From assembly GCF_900156875.1 (NCBI RefSeq), contig NZ_LT707409.1:1366231-1430230 (forward strand): 64,000 nucleotides of DNA, in the 5' to 3' direction. Origin of the DNA: Robertmurraya dakarensis. Its GTDB lineage: Bacteria; Bacillota; Bacilli; Bacillales; Cytobacillaceae. The notes under the pieces were generated by a model that did not search any database, was not told the DNA's origin, and saw only the letters and a list, made by a program, of their open reading frames with translations. Shown one piece after another: positions 54,287-62,711 of the stretch. A program made the position numbers and the translations under genes. The number at the start of each line of letters is the position of its first letter. Position 1 is the first letter of the stretch.

Positions 54287-55426
54287 TTAATCCCTCCCTA
54301 AAATAACGGTGCTGCTAGAAGAAAGTACTCCGCCCATTCCATTACAAAGGGCAGTCTTTGCATTTTTCACCTGTCTATCACCGCATTCGCCTCTTAACTG
54401 CCTAACTGCTTCGATGATTAGAAAGATTCCAAACAAACCTGGATGACAATAGGATAATCCTCCCCCGCTGGTATTCAACGGAAAATCACCGCCAGGGCGT
54501 ATATTTCTGTTCTGGACGAAGCGCCCGCCTTCCCCTTTTTTACAAAATCCTAAATCTTCTAATTGCAAAAGTACAGTAATCGTAAACGAATCATACACTT
54601 GAACAAGATCAATCTCAGAAGGTGTGATCCCCGCCATTTCATAGGCTCTTTTACCAGAAGTTTGAGCCCCCGTTACGGTATGGTCATCCATTTGTGATAT
54701 ATGCATATGGGTATGTGTTTCACCAGTTCCTAAAATCCATATCGGTTCTGTTTTACACTGCTTTGCTTTTTCCTTTGAGGTGATAACAATGGCTCCTCCC
54801 CCATCTGTTACGAGACAACAGTCTAATTTATGAAGTGGTGAGGCAATGATTTCAGAATTCAGTACCTCTTCAATCGTTAGCGGATCTCGTTTGAATGCGT
54901 TTGGATTCAGTTTGGCCCACTCTCTTGCTGCAACAGCTACTTCTGCCAATTGTTCTGAGGTTGTTCCGTACATGGACATATGCCTTTGTGCCGCTAGCGC
55001 ATAGCCTCCGAGCGGGAAAGGCATACCATAAGGAGCCTCAAAGATATCTCTTTCAATTCTGCTTCCAGGGCGGGAACTATCCGACCTTTGGGTACTCCCG
55101 TATGTTATGAGAGCAGTATCAAACAGTCCAGCCGCTATCCCTGCAACAGCATGTCCTATATGCGCTTCAAAAGAAGAACCGCCAATGCTCGTTGAATCAG
55201 TATATTTTGGCGTTATCTTCATGTATTCAGCAATGGTAACTGTCTGCAAGTAGGAGTGTGGTCCGGCCGAAAAAACAGCCTCAACATCTGACTTCTTTAA
55301 CCCGCATTCATCAAGCGCTTTCTTTGCAGCTTCCGCTTGTAATTGAAACACATTCTTATTAGGCACAATCCCTAAGTCTGACTCTGCAGCACCGACAATC
55401 GCGGCACAACGTGATAAATGTTTCAT
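54287..55426 (-). CDS. Thiolase-like protein lacking both catalytic cysteines; candidate CoA-dependent aldolase
   Basis: The 379-residue thiolase-fold protein belongs to the lipid-transfer/SCP-x group. The nucleophile motif reads TSIGGSS, with Ser at about residue 80 in place of Cys. The His motif is GGGLSYCHPG, and the C-terminal Cys segment reads GVLSSSSTVIL without Cys. With neither Cys, thiolysis is not expected. Together with the adjoining DUF35 gene this resembles Ltp2-type retro-aldolases of sterol side-chain degradation (established for that family, inferred here). The ATG start is close to a poor ribosome site (AGGAGTGATATGA). Confidence 0.86.
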   Translation of the reverse strand: MKHLSRCAAIVGAAESDLGIVPNKNVFQLQAEAAKKALDECGLKKSDVEAVFSAGPHSYLQTVTIAEYMKITPKYTDSTSIGGSSFEAHIGHAVAGIAAGLFDTALITYGSTQRSDSSRPGSRIERDIFEAPYGMPFPLGGYALAAQRHMSMYGTTSEQLAEVAVAAREWAKLNPNAFKRDPLTIEEVLNSEIIASPLHKLDCCLVTDGGGAIVITSKEKAKQCKTEPIWILGTGETHTHMHISQMDDHTVTGAQTSGKRAYEMAGITPSEIDLVQVYDSFTITVLLQLEDLGFCKKGEGGRFVQNRNIRPGGDFPLNTSGGGLSYCHPGLFGIFLIIEAVRQLRGECGDRQVKNAKTALCNGMGGVLSSSSTVILGRD

Positions 55427-55477
55427 TCATATCACTCCTTTTTAATTTTCTTTTCTACAATTCGCTTTTAAAAATCA

Positions 55478-55506
55478 CTAGTATTAAGCGGCCACCCTAA
55501 TACTAG
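55478..55506. repeat. Inverted repeat upstream of the thiolase-like/DUF35 operon
   Basis: CTAGTATTA (55478-55486) and TAATACTAG (55498-55506) are perfect inverted copies separated by 11 bases, with another AGTATTA at 55515-55521. It lies 52 bases before the thiolase-like gene start, where an operator would be expected. The same half-site recurs near 53.62 and 58.27 kb. Confidence 0.55.
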
Positions 55507-55579
55507 ACTAGAACAGTATTATATAATCCTATTTCTATAGGTAAGCCGCCGTTTTTAGTACACTTTTTCCGGTTCTACT

Positions 55580-57010
55580 TTAGAAGCCTAGCAATGAAAG
55601 ACTATAAGCAAAAATCACTAATAGTACAAAAAGAACTCCGTTAAAACCGATATTCCAATGAACGCTTCCTTTATACGCGTTAAAATTCGTATCCCTTATC
55701 ACGACTAGGGTAGTAGCAGAAAACGGTGACAACGTCAGCGACATTCCCCAACTGCTAAATATAACCAAAGCAAGAACAAGCTGGCTGATCGGAATCCCGC
55801 CCTGTGAGAATGTTGCAGCAAAAATCGTCGTCAACACAAACGGATGGACGCCGATAATCGATATAAAAATCATGATGAAAGATAATAACAATATAAACGG
55901 CAAAGCATGGTTTCCTGTTATTTGTGTAAACACTTTAGGCACTAAGCTGCTATAGCTGCTATTTACAAAGGCAAAGCCAAAGAAACTAGCGCTAATCATT
56001 AAAATGATTTCCCCTTTTAACTTTGGCAGAAGATGATTATAGTAATACTTAATGCCTTCACCTAGCTTCTTGATCTTTTTTAAATAAAAGAACCAAAGAA
56101 TCGGGACGGTAACCGATAGCACCGAAATCGTGATTGTCATGGTAAAATGACTCACATAGTATAAAAGTAGTGTTGAACCTAAAATCAATAAAATTATAAG
56201 AACCAGTTCTAGTAATTTTTTATTATTTACAGGTACAGCTGAAGAGTCTGTCTCACTTAAAGTCTCCAACTCTACTACCGTAGGATTTTTCACATTTTCA
56301 ATTTTCACCATCAGAATACTAAGCAGCATCCCAGCAATAGCAAATGTTAAGGTGAAAGGAACAATTTCCGCCCACTCCATCTTTAAGATTGAAAGAATAA
56401 AAATAACCGTTCCAAAATAAGGCGTCCACATCAGGGTCAATCCAAACATCCTCGATAACGAGACCAAAAATGTTTTTTCATTTTTTAATTGTGGAGATAG
56501 GTCCTTAATCATTGTTACGGCACCCAGCGTTAAAATGGGAGCGAGCAAAGCCATTAAGAAATTGGCAAAAGTATGTATCTTCCATTTAACACCTCCAAGC
56601 TGCTGAAAAATGGAATTAATATTTTTCGTATATCCACCGTATTTAACGGGGAGGCTCAGCAGTGGCACTAACATAAAAAGGGTGACTAATTCAATATTAG
56701 AGCCAATCGCATGCTGCCATGTATCAAAGTTGGCGTGTTCGGTAATTAAAAAGAACGAACCCATGATCCACATGCCAATCGAATAATATTTGGGGCCTTT
56801 AGCTATGACGGGAATGCTGAGTACCAGTGTTATTCCTAAAACAACCGTTAACAAAGGAAGAAGTCCTCTTAAAGACTCGACTAATCCCACAAGCAATGCG
56901 GAAAAAGCGATTGCTAGCATAAGCATATCAATCGCTTTTTCATACTTGCTTTTAAGAGAACGTTTTGCACTTTTGTTTTTTACTTCTAGTTGTTGAATGG
57001 CTGCTTTCAT
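55580..57010 (-). CDS. Polytopic membrane transporter, probably ion-transporter superfamily
   Basis: The 476-residue protein has a charged N-terminal tail and about 11-12 hydrophobic segments, with a central hydrophilic loop around residue 245 (NPTVVELETLSETD). Two segments resemble the re-entrant loops of ion/carboxylate permeases: LMWTPYFGTV in the first half and LTLSPFSATTLVV in the second. I do not recognise the exact family. It lies 5 bases downstream of a thiolase gene and may import a short-chain acid or its salt (inference). The ribosome site is weak. Confidence 0.7.
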   Translation of the reverse strand: MKAAIQQLEVKNKSAKRSLKSKYEKAIDMLMLAIAFSALLVGLVESLRGLLPLLTVVLGITLVLSIPVIAKGPKYYSIGMWIMGSFFLITEHANFDTWQHAIGSNIELVTLFMLVPLLSLPVKYGGYTKNINSIFQQLGGVKWKIHTFANFLMALLAPILTLGAVTMIKDLSPQLKNEKTFLVSLSRMFGLTLMWTPYFGTVIFILSILKMEWAEIVPFTLTFAIAGMLLSILMVKIENVKNPTVVELETLSETDSSAVPVNNKKLLELVLIILLILGSTLLLYYVSHFTMTITISVLSVTVPILWFFYLKKIKKLGEGIKYYYNHLLPKLKGEIILMISASFFGFAFVNSSYSSLVPKVFTQITGNHALPFILLLSFIMIFISIIGVHPFVLTTIFAATFSQGGIPISQLVLALVIFSSWGMSLTLSPFSATTLVVIRDTNFNAYKGSVHWNIGFNGVLFVLLVIFAYSLSLLGF

Positions 57011-57015
57011 GAAGT

Positions 57016-58161
57016 TTATTTAATCCTCTGTATAATAGTCGCTGTTGCCATGCCCCCGCCGCAGCACATCACTTGCAGACCATATTCTTTATCCAAGTCT
57101 TCTAATTCATGAAGTAGAGTGGTCATTATCCTTGCCCCGCTTGCTCCTGTCGGATGTCCTAGTGCAATCGCCCCGCCGCGAGGATTGATTTTTTCTTCTG
57201 GAATTCCGAGTTCTTTCGCCCAGCTTAATGTAACCGACGCAAAGGCTTCGTTACATTCATAAATATCAATATCTTGAACGCTTAGGTTGACTCTTTCAAG
57301 GATTCGTTTCGTAGCAGGAATCACACCGGTCAACATCAAGGTTGGATCAGATCCAATTACATCTCTAGCAATAATTCTAGCACGCGGTTTTAGACCTAGT
57401 GCTTCAGCCTTCTCTCTTGACATAATCAAGACAGCAGATGCCCCGTCACTAATTTGGCTGGAGTTTCCAGCATGAATTTTCCCATCTTCCTTAAAGGCAG
57501 GCTTTAACGTGCTTAATTTCTCCAAAGTCGTTCCAGGACGAATTCCTTCATCTTCTGTCACAACAACCTTTTGGCCATCCTTGCTGACCTCAATCGGAAG
57601 AATCTCTCGTTTAAATGCCCCGCTTTTAGTAGCTTCATCTGCTAAATGATGACTTCTCACCGCCAGCTGGTCCATTTCCTCGCGAGTAATATTCCAAAGG
57701 TCTGCAATTCTCTCTGCTGAAAGTCCTTGTGGAATCAGCTCATACATATCCTTTAGCTCCTGTGGTTCTTCTACCTTATCAGTTCCCATTGGATGTCTTG
57801 TCATATTTTCTATTCCAGCTGCCACAACCACATCGAAATCACCGGCAATAATTCCTTGTGCTGCTTGGTTCACAGCATGCTGAGAGGAACCGCATTTTCT
57901 GTTCAACGTCATCGCAGACGTATTTTCAGAAAGACCAGCCATTAATGTTGCAATTCTAGCAACATTATTTCCCTGCTCCTGATTTTGCGTCACACAGCCA
58001 ACAATCACTTCATTGATTTCTTCTTTATTGATACCAGAGCGTTCTAGCAATCCTTTTAGAACATGAGATAATAAGTACTCGGACCGCGTGTCAGCGTAAA
58101 CCCCTTTTCTCCTTCCTACTGGCAATCTGCAAGCTTCTACTATTACTGCTTCTCTATCCAT
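57016..58161 (-). CDS. Acetyl-CoA acetyltransferase / 3-ketoacyl-CoA thiolase
   Basis: This 381-residue classical thiolase (FadA/AtoB type) begins MDREAVIVEACRLPVGRRKG. It has the nucleophilic Cys in LNRKCGSSQHAV, the His in GGAIALGHPTGASGAR, and the second Cys in QVMCCGGGMATATII. All catalytic residues are present, so it should cleave 3-ketoacyl-CoA or condense acetyl-CoA. The start follows GGGAGAGAATGGG, and an in-frame start 31 codons earlier is not supported. It precedes the membrane transporter gene by 5 bases. Confidence 0.93.
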   Translation of the reverse strand: MDREAVIVEACRLPVGRRKGVYADTRSEYLLSHVLKGLLERSGINKEEINEVIVGCVTQNQEQGNNVARIATLMAGLSENTSAMTLNRKCGSSQHAVNQAAQGIIAGDFDVVVAAGIENMTRHPMGTDKVEEPQELKDMYELIPQGLSAERIADLWNITREEMDQLAVRSHHLADEATKSGAFKREILPIEVSKDGQKVVVTEDEGIRPGTTLEKLSTLKPAFKEDGKIHAGNSSQISDGASAVLIMSREKAEALGLKPRARIIARDVIGSDPTLMLTGVIPATKRILERVNLSVQDIDIYECNEAFASVTLSWAKELGIPEEKINPRGGAIALGHPTGASGARIMTTLLHELEDLDKEYGLQVMCCGGGMATATIIQRIK

Positions 58162-58263
58162 CCCATTCTCTCCCTTTTTAAAAAAATATATATAATCATA
58201 TTTACTTATGTAAATATCGAAAAAAAGATGACTACTATCCCTTTTAGAAGCCATCTATAGCAA

Positions 58264-58440
58264 ACTAGTAATACTAAGTTTTACAATTTTAAGAAGGGCC
58301 ATTACCTGCTTTCGCTGGACCGCTTTCGGTTCTCAAACCCTTTATGAAGACCGTTTGCTTTTCCCTTAAACCAGGAATCGGCCTTCATCCCCTTATGAAG
58401 ATCAACTCTCGCTTTCAATTTGTATCCTTTCAACGAACTA
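58264..58440 (-). other. Intergenic segment with operator-like box and short repetitive basic frame
   Basis: CTAGTAATACT at 58266-58276 is the reverse complement of the box upstream of dctP. To its right is a less AT-rich stretch containing a 28-codon minus-strand frame (58302-58388) starting MKADSWFKGKANGLHKGFEN. The open frame extends upstream as LKARVDLHKG. DLHKG and GLHKG are 17 codons (51 bases) apart, reflecting repeats CTTCATAAGGG and CTTCATAAAGGG. The strand also contains small hairpins such as ACCG-AAAG-CGGT. It may be a dispersed Bacillus repeat, a tiny gene or a structured RNA. No clear ribosome site supports translation. Confidence 0.35.
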
Positions 58441-58457
58441 CCCAGCAAATTACAAAT

Positions 58458-59645
58458 CTAAAGGGCATGATCTTCTCTTAATTCTTTTATTTCCTCTTCG
58501 GAATAACCTAGTTCTTGCAGTATTTCATCCGTATGCTCACCTAGTAGAGGCGGGTGTTTCCTCAATTTGGCAGGTGTTTCCGAAAATTTAACAGGGAATC
58601 CCGGCACCTTCAGATCCTTCACATTTGGATGTTCTATTTCCAGCACCATCTCTCTTGCCTTCACATGCGGATGTGTCATCACTTGCTCGACTGTATGAAT
58701 CGGACCACAAGGGACACCAGCCTTTTCCATTAGCTCAAAAATTTCAGCGCTTTCCATTTTTCCAAGGCGCTCATTGATAATATTCACCAATACTTCCCGG
58801 TTAGCTACCCGGTCATCATTGATTTTAAAACGGTCATCTTCCAGCAAGTCATTCCAGCCAAATCCACGGCAGCATTTTACCCACAGTCCATCATTTGCCA
58901 CGGCTAGTATGATATCCATATCCTTTGCTTGGAAAGCTTGATACGGCACAATTGTTGGATGACCTGAACCATAGCGGGCCGCCGGTTTACCTGTTGCAAA
59001 GAAGTTCGTGCCATGATAATTCAAGAGAGCTACCTGGCTGTCTAGTAAACTAGCATCTATAAACTGGCCTTTCCCTGATGTTTGTCTTGCAAACAGGGCA
59101 GTCACAATGCCAAACGCAGCGAACATTCCCGTATTTAAATCAACTGCCGAAGTCCCCACCTTAACAGGAGGTTGATCAGGTTCTCCCGTTATGCTCATAA
59201 GTCCGCTATACCCTTGAAGCAGTAAATCATAGCCGGGTTTATCTTTTTCAGGGCCTGTTCGTCCGAATCCAGAAATCGAACAATAGATTAATCGTGGATT
59301 TTTTTCTTTTAACTGTTCGTAGCCGAAGCCCAATTTTTCCATTGTACCGGTGCGGAAGTTTTCTACAACCACATCCGCTTCCTCAGCCAATTTGTAGATG
59401 ATTTCTTTCCCTTTTGGCGATTTAATATCTATCGTGATGCTGCGCTTGTTTCGATTGGATGTAAGGTAATAGCAGCTTTCTCCATTCCATGTTGGAGGCG
59501 TAAACCTTCTCGTTTCATCCCCGCTTCCAGGCTGTTCCACCTTAATAATATCAGCGCCCATATCCCCAAGCATCATCGTACAAAACGGCCCTGCCAATGT
59601 TCTCGATAAATCCAGAACTTTAACTCCCTCTAAAGCTAACATCAT
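58458..59645 (-). CDS. Class III CoA-transferase (CaiB/BaiF family)
   Basis: The 395-residue protein begins LALEGVKVLDLSRTLAGPF and has KVEQPGSGDE, the ISGFGRTGPEKD glycine loop, and TSAVDLNTGMFAA with the likely catalytic Asp. The C-terminus has GPIHTVEQVMTHPHVKAR and LGEHTDEIL, all standard for the family. It should exchange CoA between a donor such as succinyl-CoA and a carboxylic acid. AGGAGTAAG precedes two adjacent ATG codons. A PaaI-type thioesterase gene lies immediately upstream. Confidence 0.92.
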   Translation of the reverse strand: MMLALEGVKVLDLSRTLAGPFCTMMLGDMGADIIKVEQPGSGDETRRFTPPTWNGESCYYLTSNRNKRSITIDIKSPKGKEIIYKLAEEADVVVENFRTGTMEKLGFGYEQLKEKNPRLIYCSISGFGRTGPEKDKPGYDLLLQGYSGLMSITGEPDQPPVKVGTSAVDLNTGMFAAFGIVTALFARQTSGKGQFIDASLLDSQVALLNYHGTNFFATGKPAARYGSGHPTIVPYQAFQAKDMDIILAVANDGLWVKCCRGFGWNDLLEDDRFKINDDRVANREVLVNIINERLGKMESAEIFELMEKAGVPCGPIHTVEQVMTHPHVKAREMVLEIEHPNVKDLKVPGFPVKFSETPAKLRKHPPLLGEHTDEILQELGYSEEEIKELREDHAL

Positions 59646-59690
59646 CTTACTCCTTTCTCCGTACCCTCTCTAAAAATGAATCTTTTTAGA

Positions 59691-60110
59691 CTATTTTTTA
59701 AGAATCGTAAATGTACCTAACGCCGTTCCAACAATCTCTTCTTTATCAACCGTTGCCGTTGATTCCACATAAAGAATTCTTTTCCCGGGGTTAACGATTC
59801 TTGCTGTTGCATATACTGTTCCCTCGCGAACCGGTGCCACGAAATTCGTTGTTAAGGAGATGGTCGCAACGCGAACCTCTCTCTCTGTCCGAATGGCTGC
59901 ACCAATAACAGAATCTAGGATGGTAGCAATCGCCCCGCCATGCATAACACCGTTGGAATTAAGCAATTCAGGTTTAACAGGCATTTTTATTGAAACATTT
60001 CCTGCCTCAAGTTTGTCTACCATAATCCCCATATGCTTCCAAAAAGGTGACTCTTCAAACTCCTTTTGCAGCCACTCTAAATAAGATGTATTCATTACCG
60101 TTTCCCCCAT
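59691..60110 (-). CDS. PaaI-family hotdog thioesterase
   Basis: The 139-residue hotdog protein has the family core LNSNGVMHGGAIATILDSVIGAA, then SLTTNFVAPVREG and ARIVNPGKRIL. It resembles the protein at 37229 and should hydrolyse acyl- or aryl-CoAs. AAAGGGGTAGGAAC lies before the first ATG, and a second ATG five codons later has GGGGGAAACGGTA. It is first of a two-gene unit with the CoA-transferase. Confidence 0.9.
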   Translation of the reverse strand: MGETVMNTSYLEWLQKEFEESPFWKHMGIMVDKLEAGNVSIKMPVKPELLNSNGVMHGGAIATILDSVIGAAIRTEREVRVATISLTTNFVAPVREGTVYATARIVNPGKRILYVESTATVDKEEIVGTALGTFTILKK

Positions 60111-60305
60111 GTTCCTACCCCTTTATGCTTTAATTACATTGCGAAATTTCAAAATAATTATTATAATATATTACTTTAGATTATTCAGTCACTTTTGCAT
60201 GTAACACTTAATTGTATTTTATTAAAAATAGAAGTTAAAATAGTAAATTCGACAGGGTATACAAAAACCCTTTAAAATTTGAATATAAATTTAAAAAACA
60301 TAGTA

Positions 60306-60344
60306 ACTCAAGCTAAAAGATAACTTTCTTCTTGCAGCTTGAGT
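60306..60344 (-). terminator. Terminator of the ketopantoate-reductase-like gene
   Basis: ACTCAAGCT (60306-60314) pairs with AGCTTGAGT (60336-60344), 9 bp perfect. On the minus strand TTACTATGTTTTTT follows. It lies 10 bases after the stop codon. Confidence 0.75.
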
Positions 60345-60354
60345 CTACCACTAT

Positions 60355-61287
60355 TTATCTATTATTTAATTTCTCCATCTCTTCCATAATTGTTATCATT
60401 TTATACAGTTGATCATTTATAGGTGTGGCGACCCGATACTTCTTCCCTAGTTCGCATACCTTGCCAGCGAAATACTCTACTTCTGTCTTTCTTCCTGCCT
60501 CGATATCTTGAAGCATTGATGTTTGACCATTTGGCGAAAGATTATTAAGAATAGGACGAAATTTCTTTACATCCTCTTCTGTTAAAATAACTCCAGCTTT
60601 CTCAGCTACAGCAACGACTTCATACATCGCAGACTCCATCCATTGGTGAAGAGAAGGGATTTGTTGAAAATATCGATACGGTGCTCTGAGTACCGCTGAA
60701 GTTTGATTAATTCCAACATTAAACATAAACTTCCACCAAATCGTATGCCATATGTTTTCTGAGATTTCATAGGGAATTTCTGCTCTCTCAAATAAATCCT
60801 TCACGGCCAGCACATCTTCTGACAACGATTGATTTTTTTCACCAAAGCAAATTTTCCCAATACTAGAAAACCGTATAGATTGGTTATCATCTCGAACTGC
60901 ATCGATCTCAACGCACATACTATACAAAATATGTTCATTATGTATTGCCTCAGATATCTCTTCTTCACTCGAAATTCCATTTAACAGCGAAAGAATGATT
61001 GTATCTGGACCAATATGGTATTTAGCGTCCTCTATCGCTTGAGGCAGCTGTTCATTCTTGACGGCAAAAATAACTAGATCTGAAGGCTCTGCCTCCACGT
61101 CTGTACTTATGTAATTGAAATTTTGTTTCTCACCGTTTACGGTTATAGGATTTTTTTGATATTTTTGAATACGATCTTCGTTTGCAACAACAAAGAATGA
61201 ATTCCCCAGTAATGCCTGAAGCCTGCTTCCGTACGCTGCTCCAATTGCTCCTAGTCCAATTAACGTTACTGTGTGAATTTTTTTCAT
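60355..61287 (-). CDS. 2-dehydropantoate 2-reductase family protein (PanE/ApbA)
   Basis: The 310-residue protein has the NADPH-binding GLGAIGAAYGSRL at the N-terminus, VIFAVKNEQLPQA, and LLNGISSEEE. The C-terminal catalytic helix with Lys and Asn reads WWKFMFNVGINQTSA. PanE reduces ketopantoate to pantoate for CoA synthesis. Bacilli carry several paralogues, so pantothenate synthesis is not certain. In a region full of CoA-using enzymes, a link to CoA supply or to another 2-keto acid is possible. AGAGAGGTAATTCAT lies before the ATG. Confidence 0.88.
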   Translation of the reverse strand: MKKIHTVTLIGLGAIGAAYGSRLQALLGNSFFVVANEDRIQKYQKNPITVNGEKQNFNYISTDVEAEPSDLVIFAVKNEQLPQAIEDAKYHIGPDTIILSLLNGISSEEEISEAIHNEHILYSMCVEIDAVRDDNQSIRFSSIGKICFGEKNQSLSEDVLAVKDLFERAEIPYEISENIWHTIWWKFMFNVGINQTSAVLRAPYRYFQQIPSLHQWMESAMYEVVAVAEKAGVILTEEDVKKFRPILNNLSPNGQTSMLQDIEAGRKTEVEYFAGKVCELGKKYRVATPINDQLYKMITIMEEMEKLNNR

Positions 61288-61378
61288 ATGAATTACCTCT
61301 CTTTTTCGTAAAATTTCGTCAATACTAGCATAACAAAATTAAAGAGGGATTCGTAAGATTAATTTAAAATAGTGAAAA

Positions 61379-61416
61379 AACAAACTTAAATGAGTGAATC
61401 CCCATCTAAGCTTGTT
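61379..61416 (-). terminator. Rho-independent terminator of fadH
   Basis: AACAAACTTA (61379-61388) pairs with TAAGCTTGTT (61407-61416) with one G-T pair. On the minus strand the stem runs into TTTTTTC. It lies 27 bases after the fadH stop. Confidence 0.75.
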
Positions 61417-61442
61417 CTCCTTTAATCATAGCTATGAAATTC

Positions 61443-62216
61443 TTAAACTCCTTTTAAGCCAGAATTATTCAACCATCTGCCGCCATCCATTGTGATACAT
61501 TCACCTGTGATATACTCCAACTCAGGTGTAGATAAAGCGTATGCAAGGTTTGCAATTTCTTCGGCCTTTCCAAAGCGCTTAAGCGGGACATTATTGATCG
61601 CATTACTATAACCATCAGTATCGTCTATTAATCTCGCAACTCCTTCTGTATCGGCGATCGGACCTGGTGCGATCGCATTCGCTCGAATGCCATATTTACT
61701 CCCCCACTCAACAGCAAGTGTACGAGTCATCGCTAATATTCCAGCTTTTGCACTTGCAGCATGAACGTTTCCAGGTGCTGCACCCCAGGCGAATGTAGCG
61801 ACAATATTAATAATGCTTCCTTTTTGATTGTTGGCAATCCATTCTTTTCCTACAGCTTGAGAGCAGTAGAATGTACCATTCAAATCAATATTGATAACCG
61901 CGTTCCAGCCATTTAAAGAAAGTTCCTCTGCTGCACAAATAAAGTTCCCTGCCGCATTATTGATCAGCACATCAATTTTTCCAAATTGATTCTTTGCAGC
62001 TTCAACCATTCCTGCGACATTATCCGGGTTTCTTACATCCATTTGATACGTAAGGACTTGACCATCAAACGTTTCAATCTCGCTTTTTGCCCCATTTAAC
62101 TTTTCAAGATTTCTTCCGGTAATGACAACGTTTGCACCTTCCTTCGCAAATTTTTGTGCCATTGCCTTCCCAATGCCGCTTCCGCCGCCAGTTATAATAA
62201 CTGTTTGATTCTTCAT
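61443..62216 (-). CDS. fadH: 2,4-dienoyl-CoA reductase (NADPH), SDR family
   Basis: The 257-residue SDR has TGGGSGIGKAM near residue 10 and NNAAGNFICAAEELS, a hallmark of dienoyl-CoA reductases. It has VHAASAKAGILAMTR, in which the usual Tyr of YxxxK is absent, again typical of this subfamily, and then LAVEWGSKYGIR. It reduces 2,4-dienoyl-CoA from unsaturated fatty acids so that beta-oxidation can continue. GAGGGGTTATATT precedes the ATG. It resembles Bacillus YkuF/FadH closely and is flanked by hairpins on both sides. Confidence 0.9.
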   Translation of the reverse strand: MKNQTVIITGGGSGIGKAMAQKFAKEGANVVITGRNLEKLNGAKSEIETFDGQVLTYQMDVRNPDNVAGMVEAAKNQFGKIDVLINNAAGNFICAAEELSLNGWNAVINIDLNGTFYCSQAVGKEWIANNQKGSIINIVATFAWGAAPGNVHAASAKAGILAMTRTLAVEWGSKYGIRANAIAPGPIADTEGVARLIDDTDGYSNAINNVPLKRFGKAEEIANLAYALSTPELEYITGECITMDGGRWLNNSGLKGV

Positions 62217-62253
62217 AATATAACCCCTCCATTTATTTGAATTATCTAATTAT

Positions 62254-62306
62254 TCTAACTATAGGGATGCCCGCCGTTTTGGGCGGCGGGCATCCCTATA
62301 GTTAGA
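62254..62306 (-). terminator. Perfect 23-bp inverted repeat between the MaoC gene and fadH
   Basis: TCTAACTATAGGGATGCCCG... (62254-62276) is matched exactly by its reverse complement at 62284-62306 across a 7-base loop. It starts 13 bases after the MaoC-type gene stop. It is GC-rich at the loop end and much longer than an ordinary terminator, and the minus-strand continuation (ATAATTAG) lacks a solid T-run. Terminator or inserted repeat element are both possible. Confidence 0.6.
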
Positions 62307-62318
62307 CTGCTATTTTGA

Positions 62319-62699
62319 TTATTTTCTAATTTCGAAGTTACCTTTAACTTTGACTTCTCCAGCCTCGTTCACAGCTTCTGCTTCACATACCCAGCGGTCT
62401 GCTGTTTCATCAACAACGCTGCCTCTTACTGTGATTTTTTCACCTGGTCTAGTCATCGCTCTGAAGCGGACATTAAACTTAGCAAGATCGTCTACTGAAC
62501 ACCATTCGCCAATTGCTTGACCAATGAATCCCATGATCATCATTCCATGTGCAATAACTCCGCCTAGGCCAGCTTCTTCAGCATATGGAACAACTGTATG
62601 GATTTGATTGAAATCCCCAGAAGCGCCAGCATATTTTACTAGCTGTTGATGTGTTACTTCATCTTTTTGGATTGGTTCGAATACATACCCTACATTCAT
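62319..62699 (-). CDS. MaoC-like (R)-specific enoyl-CoA hydratase/dehydratase, C-terminal-type subunit
   Basis: The 126-residue hotdog protein has the hydratase-2 motif AGASGDFNQIH, with the Asp and His of the catalytic pair, and then GVIAHGMMIMGFIG. It should hydrate or dehydrate (R)-3-hydroxyacyl-CoA. AGGAGGCGAAAAAA precedes the ATG. It is paired with the gene at 62712, whose product has the other half of the double-hotdog arrangement, so the two probably form a heteromeric hydratase. Confidence 0.9.
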   Translation of the reverse strand: MNVGYVFEPIQKDEVTHQQLVKYAGASGDFNQIHTVVPYAEEAGLGGVIAHGMMIMGFIGQAIGEWCSVDDLAKFNVRFRAMTRPGEKITVRGSVVDETADRWVCEAEAVNEAGEVKVKGNFEIRK

Positions 62700-62711
62700 T
62701 TTTTTCGCCTC

